From: Blastocatellia bacterium
Lineage (GTDB): Bacteria; Acidobacteriota; Blastocatellia; Chloracidobacteriales; JADJPF01
Assembly: GCA_016713405.1 (NCBI GenBank)
Contig: JADJPF010000020.1
Span: forward strand, 372,001-436,000
Length of the DNA stretch: 64,000 nt
Reading direction: 5' to 3'
A program made the translations under genes and the position numbers. Below are positions 44,840 to 52,292 of the stretch, piece by piece. Numbering within the stretch: position 1 is the first letter of the stretch; each line of letters begins with the position of its first letter. Below the pieces are notes generated by a model, which made no database searches, was not told the DNA's origin, and saw only the letters and a list, made by a program, of their open reading frames with translations.

Positions 44840-47806
44840 CTACTCAATCATAAGCATTAATGTTCCAGTTTTAGCGCGGCCTTGGCTATCTGTAGCAACA
44901 AAATTAAGTAATTGTTTTCCTAAAGGAGCTTTTTTCTTAATTTTTAATGAAAATTCTGCATTATTTCCTTGGGTTGATAAAGACGCAGGTTTGGCCTTAA
45001 TTTTAAGTGTTTTAAGCATATTAGCATCAGGAATAATAGTTATATTTTCGCTAAAGCCACCGCTACGAATTATTCTAACTACTGCTGTTACAGTTTGACC
45101 GCGTTTAGCAGTTAAAACGGTAAAACCAAAATCTAAGCCAAAATCAGGAACGCTAGTCATTTCAATAGCAAAATTTTCATCGCTAATATCTATAGTTCTG
45201 TTATTAAAACTATCAATAGCTGTGATACGAATTCGAGCTTGAGAGCTTGTTATTAAAGGCACAGACCAAATAAATTCTTGGGTTGTGCCTGCTAGACCAT
45301 TAGCAATAGATACTGGGAAAGTCGTCCCTCCATCGGTTGATAGCTCAATGTCATGGCTAGTCACCCCTACATCATCATCAGACACCCATTTAATAGTAAA
45401 TGGGCTATTGTTAGTTACTTTTTCGCCTCCATTAGGAGTTGAAACTGTAATGGTTGGGGCAGATGCGTCGATAAGAAGTTTTAACTGATAAATACCACGT
45501 CCATGAGTAGCAGCTTGCAAAATGCCTGTTTTTGTATTGATTGCAAGGTCAAAGACACTTACAACAGGCATTCCAGCTATTAATTGCCAATTATTTCCAC
45601 CGTCTAATGTTTGAAATACTCCAATGTCAGTTCCAGCAAAAAGATTACGAGCGTTAACTGGGTTAATTACAAGCGCGTTAGTTGGGACATCCGGTAAATT
45701 ACCACTTATATCTTGCCATTTATTTCCTCCAGAAGTGCTTTTAAAAACGTGTCCAGACTGAAAGCCTCCTAAAGACACATAGACAATATTTGGTGAAGTA
45801 GGATCAACTACTACATCAAAAACATAACGAGTAGGCAAATTGTCAGTAACATTTTGGAAAGAATTACCATTTTGGCTAGCAAAAACTGCTCCATCTGATG
45901 AACCTGTATAAATGCTATTTGGGTTGTTTGGAGAAACAGCTATTGCAGAAATAGCTGCTCTAGGGATTCTATTGGTAAGTGTATTGCTAATAGGTTGCCA
46001 AGAATCTCCTCTATTTTCAGTACGATAAAGCCTTGAAGTTCCATAATAAAGCCTACTTTGATTATTAGGATCAATAATAAAAGGAGAATAGAAAAGCACA
46101 TCGTCGCTAGGGTTTAAGCCTTCATTAGCACGTCGCCAAGTGCCTAGTCTACCGTTACTTTCTGAGCGAACTAGAGTTATTGCAAAGCCAGTTAGACTAA
46201 AATAGGTGTGATACATTATGTTTGGACTGTCTTGGTCTATAGCAGCAAATCCGCCATCTCCATCATCGGAGTGTTGCCAAAGCGGATCGCCTTGATAAAG
46301 GTTTGTGCCATTGTCTTGAGTACCACCTAAAGAAATATTTGTATTAGTTGGATGTAGAGCGATACTTTGAAATTGAGTGATATTTAGAGCAGCATTAATG
46401 TTATTCCAAGTTTTTCCATCGTCTAATGATGACCAAACACCTCCATCATTACCAATATAAATTTGTTTACCTTCGGCAGAACGGTTTATTTGAATTGCGT
46501 GGAAATCTGGGTGCATACTGCTAATTGAGGAAATATCTATCCAACTTTGGCCGCCATTTGTTGAGCGATAAAGTGCGACACCTCCATAGTAAACAGTATC
46601 TGGATTATCAGGATCAACAACAATTCTGTTGTCATAAAAACATTGGCAAATATTTCCAAAACCGCTTTGAGGTGGGCGCGAAGTTGCACGCCAAGTGTTT
46701 CCAGCATCAGTAGATTTATAAATATCTAGTAAATCTCCTGTTCGAGAATTTCCCGCAGAAGCATAAACAATATTTGAATTACTTGGAGCAATGCCTATAT
46801 CAACACGACTTACTTCTTGAGTTGGTAAGCCTCCACGAACCATAGACCAAGTTTGACCAGCATCGGTTGACTTAAAAACCCCAATATTAAATATAGAAGC
46901 AAAAAGTATAGAAGAATTGCTTGGATCCATTTCTATATCAACAGCCGAAGCAAAAACTGATTCACCTACTTTTAAGACATTTGTCCAGTTTACTCCACCA
47001 TCAATGGATTTATAGATTCCCGAAGTACCTGCTTGAGGATTTCTGGAACGATTACCTCCAACAGCATTAGCAATTGAGGCATAAAGAATTTTTGTATCTC
47101 GTGGATCTATAAGTAAATTGCTAAAAGAAAGCCCTAAAAAAGTACGATTTGCTAAATTAACCCAAGTCTTTCCTCCATCAGTTGATTTAAGTATTCCCAT
47201 ACCAAAAAAAGAGTCACCCGATAAATTACCTTCACCTGTTCCAACATAAATAATATTAGGATTAGTTGGATCAAGAGCAACTGCACCTACTGCTTGAGTC
47301 GGTGCATCATCGGTCATAGGTTGCCAATTTTGCCCAGCATCCGTAGTTCGCCAAACTCCGCCTTGAGCCGCACCTAAATAAACTATTTTAGGATCTTCGG
47401 GATTAATTGCTATTGAGGTTACACGTCCACTTACTTTGTTACGATTGCCAAATGTTTGTCCATTATTAATTGGGGCCGGGCCAATAGCAGTAAATTCATT
47501 AGTAGCAGCTTTTTTCTCTAAGTTAGGCTGGTTTTTCTTTACATGTTCAAGGGCTTTTTCTCGCCAATCCAAAGGAAATATGCCAAAAGGAAATGTTCGT
47601 TGGTTAGAAAAATGTAATGCTCGTAGTTTAGGTTTATCTAAATGCTCAGTTTTTCCTTTGGAAACACTAAGTTGATGTTTGCCAGGAGTTATTTTTTTAA
47701 CTTTTTTAGGGTTGTTTGATTTTTGTGCTGTTACTGTAAGCTGTGTAAATACAATAAGTAATAAGGAAATAAATAAATAAATACTTATATTATAAACTTT
47801 AGACAT
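44840..47806 (-). CDS. Secreted BNR/sortilin-like beta-propeller protein with Ig-like tail
   Basis: 988 residues. A signal peptide (IYLFISLLLIVFTQLTVTAQ) is followed by at least eight repeats of the BNR/Ycf48 type (for example GVWRTTDAGQNWQPM, GILKSTDGGKTWVNL, GIYKSIDGGVNWTNV, VFKSTDAGQTWSMV, LYRSTNGGQSWIDI), interleaved with the N.P.IVY.G motif. They should fold as one or two beta-propellers. The C-terminal about 220 residues are fibronectin/Ig-like (PTITVSTPNGGEKVTNNSPF...). Such exported VPS10/sialidase-like proteins are frequent in Acidobacteria and Bacteroidetes; here no sialidase catalytic residues could be identified, so a binding or structural role is more likely. Monocistronic. Confidence 0.85.
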   Translation of the reverse strand: MSKVYNISIYLFISLLLIVFTQLTVTAQKSNNPKKVKKITPGKHQLSVSKGKTEHLDKPKLRALHFSNQRTFPFGIFPLDWREKALEHVKKNQPNLEKKAATNEFTAIGPAPINNGQTFGNRNKVSGRVTSIAINPEDPKIVYLGAAQGGVWRTTDAGQNWQPMTDDAPTQAVGAVALDPTNPNIIYVGTGEGNLSGDSFFGMGILKSTDGGKTWVNLANRTFLGLSFSNLLIDPRDTKILYASIANAVGGNRSRNPQAGTSGIYKSIDGGVNWTNVLKVGESVFASAVDIEMDPSNSSILFASIFNIGVFKSTDAGQTWSMVRGGLPTQEVSRVDIGIAPSNSNIVYASAGNSRTGDLLDIYKSTDAGNTWRATSRPPQSGFGNICQCFYDNRIVVDPDNPDTVYYGGVALYRSTNGGQSWIDISSISSMHPDFHAIQINRSAEGKQIYIGNDGGVWSSLDDGKTWNNINAALNITQFQSIALHPTNTNISLGGTQDNGTNLYQGDPLWQHSDDGDGGFAAIDQDSPNIMYHTYFSLTGFAITLVRSESNGRLGTWRRANEGLNPSDDVLFYSPFIIDPNNQSRLYYGTSRLYRTENRGDSWQPISNTLTNRIPRAAISAIAVSPNNPNSIYTGSSDGAVFASQNGNSFQNVTDNLPTRYVFDVVVDPTSPNIVYVSLGGFQSGHVFKSTSGGNKWQDISGNLPDVPTNALVINPVNARNLFAGTDIGVFQTLDGGNNWQLIAGMPVVSVFDLAINTKTGILQAATHGRGIYQLKLLIDASAPTITVSTPNGGEKVTNNSPFTIKWVSDDDVGVTSHDIELSTDGGTTFPVSIANGLAGTTQEFIWSVPLITSSQARIRITAIDSFNNRTIDISDENFAIEMTSVPDFGLDFGFTVLTAKRGQTVTAVVRIIRSGGFSENITIIPDANMLKTLKIKAKPASLSTQGNNAEFSLKIKKKAPLGKQLLNFVATDSQGRAKTGTLMLMIE

Positions 47807-48323
47807 TTAACTTTCTCCTAAACCTGAACGCTTAGATTTATTGTTTTTATTAACTGATTTTTAGACATTACAAAAAAGTTTACCTGAGCTTTTCTAGCCT
47901 GGCTATCTGCTATTTGCTAAATAATTGTGGAAATGGCTATTTAATGATTACTCAATAAACAAGGTTTATTACTTGATAGCCCAAATTGACTCAATAAAGC
48001 GGTTAAATTTATGAATTCTTAAAAACAGCGATATTTTTTCTTGTTCTTTGACGCGTAAAAAGAAAAGAAAATGTGTCATTGCTCTACCATGCTACTGCCG
48101 CTAAATTTATGTTGGGGTGTGTCATTACTCTTAATGCTGTGGAACAACTAAAAAATTTGGCTAGCCTTAACTTATTTAGAATAAGAATTATATAAAGACA
48201 AATAGGCAAATTCTTGCTAATTGTTTTCTAGTTTTGTAACCAATAAATAAAATATGACGTTCAAACAAATGAAAACCAAATAGAAAATTTAATGTAGTAA
48301 ATTAAGATTAGAAAGGTATAGTT
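47807..48323. other. Intergenic region, no gene seen
   Basis: 517 AT-rich bases between the divergent BNR-protein and rhodanese genes. No open frame of note, tRNA or strong hairpin was found. The motif TGTGTCATT recurs about 40 bases apart (around 48071 and 48118: GTGTCATTGCTCT / GTGTCATTACTCT), a candidate direct repeat for a regulator. GAAAGG provides the rhodanese ribosome site. Confidence 0.4.
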
Positions 48324-48785
48324 ATGATTATTAAAAAAGTAAATTTGCTTATTGTATTAGTAGTTTTATGTCTTGCTACAGCTTCTGTTAGTTTAGCTAA
48401 TACAGCTAACTATCAGTTTATCAATATGTTAACGGATAACAACAACAATACAAGCAATACTGTTCAAATGATTAGTGTTGCAGAATTAAAGGCAAAGTTT
48501 GATAAAAAAGAATCAGTAGTTATTTTGGATGTACGCGGCGGAGATTATGCAAGCAGTACAACAAAAATCAAAGGTGCTATAAGAGTTGCACCAGGTGAAG
48601 TAGAAAAGCACTTAAAAGATATTCCTAAAGATAAAATGATTATTACTTATTGCAGTTGTCCAACAGAGGGTGGTGCTATTACTGCTGCTCAAGTGCTACT
48701 TAACAATGGGTTTAAGCAAGTGTATGTGCTAAAAGGTGGTTGGCCTGCTTGGAATACAGCTAATGGATTAGTTGAGCCAAAATAA
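48324..48785 (+). CDS. Exported rhodanese-domain protein
   Basis: 153 residues. A hydrophobic N-terminus (LLIVLVVLCLATASVSLA) suggests a signal peptide, followed by a single rhodanese domain: VVILDVRGGDYASSTTKIKG, then the active loop with TYCSCPTEGG (Cys110 and Cys112) and VYVLKGGWPAWN. Rhodaneses transfer sulfane sulfur or act in thiol redox. The active loop CSCPTEG differs from the usual CxxGxR. Cys110 is at the catalytic position. It is followed by a strong terminator and then by the MerC-like gene. Confidence 0.85.
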   Translation: MIIKKVNLLIVLVVLCLATASVSLANTANYQFINMLTDNNNNTSNTVQMISVAELKAKFDKKESVVILDVRGGDYASSTTKIKGAIRVAPGEVEKHLKDIPKDKMIITYCSCPTEGGAITAAQVLLNNGFKQVYVLKGGWPAWNTANGLVEPK

Positions 48786-48822
48786 CAAACTAAGAGATTG
48801 TTATTTGATTTCCATAATGCTA

Positions 48823-48866
48823 AAACTCACTGATTTTTATAGAATTTTATAAAAATTGGTGAGTTT
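48823..48866 (+). terminator. Terminator after the rhodanese gene
   Basis: AAACTCAC (48823-48830) pairs with GTGAGTTT (48859-48866), continuing inward through ATTTTTAT with ATAAAAAT, followed by ATTTCTTTT. A long AT-rich stem-loop with a downstream T-rich tract, 38 bases after the stop codon. Confidence 0.7.
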
Positions 48867-49034
48867 ATTTCTTTTGGCAAGGCAAATGAAAACAATCCAA
48901 CAAAGCAAAACATCAAAATTTCCCACTCATTATTAATTAATATCCACTGATACTTAAATAGCTACCTTTAATTAGACTTAAGTTGCAGACAAATTATATT
49001 TTTCTAAAATCGCTAAGTTTAATTAATAAATCTT

Positions 49035-49439
49035 ATGAATAATAATGCTCCAGAAAAAATTAGCAAAATAGGTATTTGGGCTTCTTATGCTTGTGCTGTT
49101 CATTGTGTGTTAATGCCTTTTGTTGGTGGGCTACTGCCCTTTGTTGGGCTTGGATTTTTAACAAATCATTGGGTAGAAACAGGGTTTATTTTTTTCTCAA
49201 TTGTAATAGGAAGTATTAGCTTGATTTATAGCTATGTACGTATTCATAAGAAAATTAAGCCTTTATTGGTATTTTTTGCTGGTATGGGGTTACTTATTAG
49301 CTCACAAATATTATTTGAACATGAATCAAAAATAGAATTACCAATAGTAGGTTTAGGAGCAGTATTTATTGCTATGGCTCATTTAATCAACCGCAAATTA
49401 TCTCGTGAATACATAGTTTGCAATTCTCACATTCCATAA
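49035..49439 (+). CDS. MerC-family membrane protein
   Basis: 134 residues with four membrane helices. The start region GIWASYACAVHCVLMPFVGG contains the CxxHC pattern of the MerC family in its first helix, the metal-binding site of mercury uptake proteins. In many genomes MerC-like proteins are not linked to mer genes and have unknown metal specificity. There is no merA, merR or merP here. It lies 18 bases before the LytTR regulator gene, so the two may be co-transcribed. An ArsR/His-rich metal operon is 0.8 kb further on, so metal handling is plausible. Confidence 0.8.
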   Translation: MNNNAPEKISKIGIWASYACAVHCVLMPFVGGLLPFVGLGFLTNHWVETGFIFFSIVIGSISLIYSYVRIHKKIKPLLVFFAGMGLLISSQILFEHESKIELPIVGLGAVFIAMAHLINRKLSREYIVCNSHIP

Positions 49440-49457
49440 ATTTTATTTAGAAAAAAT

Positions 49458-50240
49458 ATGTCTAATAGCTTAAGAGTAATTATTGTTGATGATGAACGAC
49501 CTGCAAGAATGTTTCTAACTTCGTTACTAAAAGAATTTGATGATGTTGAGATAGTTGCTGAGGCTTCTAATGGAATAGAAGCAGTAGAACTAATAGAACT
49601 GCATGAACCAGATTTAGTTTTGCTAGATTTGCAAATGCCTGGCCTAGATGGATTTGGAGTAGTAAAAAGCTTAAAAAAAAGACAGATGCCTTTAATTGCT
49701 TTTGTTACAGCTTATGATGAATATGCTGTACGGGCTTTTGAGCTAAATGCTATTGATTATTTGCTAAAACCTGTTGAAAAAGCTAGGTTAAAAGAAACTC
49801 TTTTGCGTGCTTATGAATTTTCAATTAGTACAAATATACAAAAGCAAGAGGAAGAAAATTTAGACCAAAGCCTAAAAGATTATGAACTCTCTTCGCAATT
49901 AACCCCGCTTGAACGAATACCAATAAAAAATAGAGATGAAATTATAATTGTACCTGTTAATCAAATTGCTTCAGTTGTTGCAGATGGCGAATTACTATGT
50001 ATTACAACTATAAGCAATGAATCTTATGTTATTAATTATAGGCTAAAGAATTTAGAGCTAAGATTAGATCCTGCTAAGTTTGTTCGCTTAGGTCGTGGAG
50101 CTTTAGTCAACATTGATACAATTGCTAAAATTAATCAAATTCCTGATGGTACTTATATGGTGACTTTAACCAATAACCAGCAAATTAAAGTTAGTCGTAT
50201 ACAGTCTAGACCTTTAAGAGAAAGACTTCTAAGGCTGTAA
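49458..50240 (+). CDS. Orphan LytTR-family response regulator
   Basis: 260 residues, close paralogue of the regulator at 39540. Receiver with VDDERPAR, phospho-acceptor Asp57 in LVLLDLQMP, FVTAYDEYAV and DYLLKPVEKARL, then a LytTR DNA-binding domain (FVRLGRGALVNIDTIAKI...KVSRIQSRPLRERL). No histidine kinase is adjacent: the gene is preceded by the MerC-like gene (18 bases) and followed by a convergent gene. The LytS kinase at 37615 may serve both regulators (inference). Ends at a bidirectional terminator. Confidence 0.92.
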   Translation: MSNSLRVIIVDDERPARMFLTSLLKEFDDVEIVAEASNGIEAVELIELHEPDLVLLDLQMPGLDGFGVVKSLKKRQMPLIAFVTAYDEYAVRAFELNAIDYLLKPVEKARLKETLLRAYEFSISTNIQKQEEENLDQSLKDYELSSQLTPLERIPIKNRDEIIIVPVNQIASVVADGELLCITTISNESYVINYRLKNLELRLDPAKFVRLGRGALVNIDTIAKINQIPDGTYMVTLTNNQQIKVSRIQSRPLRERLLRL

Positions 50241-50242
50241 AT

Positions 50243-50280
50243 AATAAAAAGCAGTAACAATATTGCTACTGCTTTTTATT
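50243..50280. terminator. Bidirectional terminator between convergent genes
   Basis: Perfect 14-bp inverted repeat AATAAAAAGCAGTA (50243-50256) and TACTGCTTTTTATT (50267-50280) with a 10-base loop. It has an A-rich and T-rich arm on either side and lies between the stops of the LytTR regulator (plus) and the His-rich protein (minus). Confidence 0.85.
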
Positions 50281-50289
50281 AAGGCAAAT

Positions 50290-50640
50290 TTACTGGGCTA
50301 ATTCTACATTACCATGATTATCACAATGTCCGTTGTGTTGGTGATGAATATGGCCTGCAACTAAATAATCCACATGATCGCCATGTGGAATTGCTTCATG
50401 ACCGCAATTTAAGCCGTGTTGATGGCTACTGTCATGACTTGTACAACTATGATCAGGTGTACAAGTGCTAGGGTTTTCACTGCTAGCTAAAAGGGTATGT
50501 TCATCTATATGATCACCGTGTACGTGGTGAAGATGACCATCGTGTAAATAGTCAACATGACCATCGTGTTTAATAGCTGTATGGCTACAGTCTTTGCCGT
50601 GTGTATGATTATGATCGTTATGAGTTGAATGGTCAGACAT
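50290..50640 (-). CDS. Small histidine-rich metal-binding protein
   Basis: 116 residues with 28 histidines (24%) and five cysteines. Two related halves share the pattern C-x-H-x-A-I-x-H-x-x-H-V-D-Y-L...H-x-H-H-x-H (residues about 15-50 and 75-112). There is no signal peptide, so it is cytoplasmic unless exported by other means. The composition indicates zinc or nickel storage or buffering. It is directly downstream (13 bases) of the SmtB-type ArsR regulator and shares its operator, consistent with a metal-induced sink. GGAG lies ahead of the ATG at 50640. Annotated elsewhere under unrelated names, and no enzyme motif is visible. Confidence 0.75.
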   Translation of the reverse strand: MSDHSTHNDHNHTHGKDCSHTAIKHDGHVDYLHDGHLHHVHGDHIDEHTLLASSENPSTCTPDHSCTSHDSSHQHGLNCGHEAIPHGDHVDYLVAGHIHHQHNGHCDNHGNVELAQ

Positions 50641-50653
50641 TATTTTTTAACTC

Positions 50654-50838
50654 CTATTCTATTTCATCTAAATTTGATTGTGGCTCACTAGCGTGAGCTA
50701 AAGCATTAATAACTAAATCAGCAATATGTTGGTCAGAAAGCTGATAATAAATGTGTTTTCCTTCTCGACGACGGCTAATAACGCCGTGAGTACGAAGTAA
50801 TTTTAAGCGTTGAGAAACTGTAGAAATTTCATCTCCCT
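50654..50838 (-). CDS. ArsR/SmtB regulator, C-terminal part (shifted frame)
   Basis: Continuation of the regulator at 50829-51020. With one G removed from GGG (50837-50839) the reading becomes GDEISTVSQRLKLLRTHGVI, SRRREGKHIYYQLSDQHI and ADLVINALAHASEP..., ending at 50654. It holds the rest of the winged helix and the alpha-5 metal site D-x-H-x10-H-x2-E (DQH...AHASE), which matches the SmtB/CzrA zinc-sensing site. The full span 50654-51020 (367 bases) has one extra base. Not an independent gene. Confidence 0.75.
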
Positions 50839-51020
50839 AGCTCTTCAGCTAGTTCACTAACACACCATTCTTGATAGAGTAACCTTTCAAGTAAGCGCAA
50901 ACGGGCAGCATCTCCTAGAGCAAAAAATAAACCAGCAGCCTTTTCAAAATCTGCACTTTTAATAACAGGTACTTTTTTCTTGCTATGTTCATTTGGATTA
51001 CAAGCAAGTTTAGTTTCCAT
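50829..51020 (-). CDS. ArsR/SmtB-family metal-responsive repressor, N-terminal part (frameshifted)
   Basis: 63 residues before a stop caused by one extra G. Repaired, the protein is about 121 residues: a helical N-terminus, then the ArsR winged helix (LFFALGDAARLRLLERLLYQ; EWCVSELAEELGDEIS). These regulators repress by binding DNA and release it on metal binding. The downstream half carries a complete alpha-5 zinc site (see 50654-50838), which points to Zn(II)/Co(II) rather than arsenite. A 19-bp palindrome with TGAACA...TGTTCA lies 13 bases upstream, and the His-rich gene follows, so autoregulation of a two-gene operon is likely. Confidence 0.8.
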   Translation of the reverse strand: METKLACNPNEHSKKKVPVIKSADFEKAAGLFFALGDAARLRLLERLLYQEWCVSELAEELGR

Positions 51021-51032
51021 AATTTTTACCCA

Positions 51033-51080
51033 TCAATTTATCATTTGAACATTTCATAAAGTGTTCAAATGATAAATTGA
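51033..51080 (-). promoter_or_regulatory. ArsR/SmtB operator (19-bp perfect inverted repeat)
   Basis: TCAATTTATCATTTGAACA (51033-51051) and its exact reverse complement (51062-51080) are separated by 10 bases. The inner TGAACA...TGTTCA half-sites match those of zinc-type SmtB/ZiaR operators. It is positioned 13-60 bases upstream of the regulator start, where it would cover the promoter. This is the best-supported regulatory site in the window, though binding is inferred. Confidence 0.8.
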
Positions 51081-51529
51081 TAAAATATATCTGTCAACCA
51101 GCAATTTCCAAGATTTTTCCTTACTTAAAATATAACTCTATGATTGACACTCTAAAGGCTTCAGATTACTGCTGGCGAAGTCTATAAGCCATTGAAAATA
51201 CATTATATATTGTGTTTATTATCTTTAAACTATTGAACAATTTATAGTTTGCCAGCAGTAACCTAAAGTCGTGAGCTTTCTTGCACAAGATTTGTAAAGA
51301 ATTGCTAAACAGCTTTATTTTTTATAGTAGTAAAGATAGTCTAAAATTTTTCTGGCAAAAGCTAGAAAGTATTGATCCTACAGTAATAAATAAGTTAATC
51401 TCTGATTATTAACTAGTAATATTTTCTAAAAAAACTAGGTGTTATGGGAAAATATATTTGGAAATATATTCAAGTTTATATAAAAGCTTGCTTTGATAGA
51501 TAAAAAGTTATTTTTAATAAACTATTAAT
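51081..51529. other. Noncoding region with a long-range inverted repeat
   Basis: No gene is seen. TTACTGCTGGC (51166-51176) and its exact complement GCCAGCAGTAA (51251-51261) enclose about 74 bases, which could form a stem of 11 pairs. The rest is AT-rich without open frames. It may be a structured RNA, a decayed repeat or a regulatory stretch between the ArsR operon and the kinase gene. No match to a known RNA family was recognised. Confidence 0.35.
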
Positions 51530-51782
51530 TACAGTGTAAATTAAGTAAGTTAATATTTTTTCAATTTCTTAAGTAAGACCTAAGCTTGGTAATGATACAT
51601 AATTAGAGTCGCGGAGCGACGACATAATAAACCTGTTAAATTCAACAAATTAATTATGTCGTCACTACATGACTTTGTAAATACTATACTATCATACGTA
51701 AGGCTGAAACCCTATGCTACATATATGCCGTCCCGCTGGGGCTTAAGAATTCAAAGTATCAATTTACTTTGTTTACAATCTA
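51530..51782. mobile_element. MITE-like element with REP-type hairpin core (copy 2)
   Basis: 253-bp element related to that at 9079. Left end TACAGTGTAAATTAAGTAA (51530-51548); right end read on the minus strand from 51782 is TAGATTGTAAACAAAGTAA. The sequence TTAAT abuts both ends (51525-51529 and 51783-51787), an exact 5-bp target duplication. The core contains GTCGCGGAGCGAC (51608-51620), an ATTATGTCGTC-type stem, an AGGCTGAAACCCT segment and CCGTCCCGCTGGGGCTTAAG near the right end, as in copy 1. It ends 25 bases before the kinase-ankyrin start and may supply part of its promoter. Confidence 0.75.
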
Positions 51783-51807
51783 TTAATTATTAAAGATCAG
51801 AACAAAT

Positions 51808-52260
51808 ATGTTTGAATCAACTCAGTTTATTGGCTTAGTGATAGATGAAAAATACCAAATCAAAAGTCTACTTGGTCAAGGTGGAATGGGAGCAGTCTAT
51901 CTTGCTTTACATTTAGGAACAACACGTCTTGTAGCAGTAAAAGTTATTGCTCCGCAATTTATGACTAATCAACATTTTGTTGAACGTTTTAAGCGTGAAG
52001 CTCAAGCTACAGGGCAGTTACGGCATCCAAATGTTGTTAATATTACTGATTTTGGATTTTCTTTTCTTGGACAAAAAAGAGTTGCTTATTTGGTAATGGA
52101 ATATTTAGATGGTTGTTCTTTGGCAGATTTATTAAAGAAAAAAGGACATTTGTCACTAGAATTAACAGTAGAAATAGTTGAACAAATTTGCTCGGCTATT
52201 GATAAGGCACATCAACAAGGTATTATTCATAGAGTCTTAAGCCTGATAATATTTGGTTAG
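51808..52260 (+). CDS. Ser/Thr protein kinase, N-lobe part (frameshifted in the catalytic loop)
   Basis: 150 residues that hold the kinase N-lobe: glycine loop LLGQGGMGAVYLA, ATP-binding Lys in VAVKVI, and the hinge YLVMEYLDG. The frame stops just after IIHR; the expected HRDLKPDN is recovered in the next frame (GAT written as GT at about 52230-52234; one base missing). The full gene 51808-54248 would be about 813 residues. The ATG at 51808 immediately follows the MITE-like element; GATCAG upstream gives at best a weak ribosome site. Confidence 0.83.
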   Translation: MFESTQFIGLVIDEKYQIKSLLGQGGMGAVYLALHLGTTRLVAVKVIAPQFMTNQHFVERFKREAQATGQLRHPNVVNITDFGFSFLGQKRVAYLVMEYLDGCSLADLLKKKGHLSLELTVEIVEQICSAIDKAHQQGIIHRVLSLIIFG

Positions 52261-52292
52261 AACAAAATTGGCGAGGTAGCTACAATGTTAAA

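Noticed and set aside
49035..49439. Mercury resistance operon
   Set aside because: Only a MerC-like gene is present, without merR, merT, merP or merA; metal specificity cannot be assumed.
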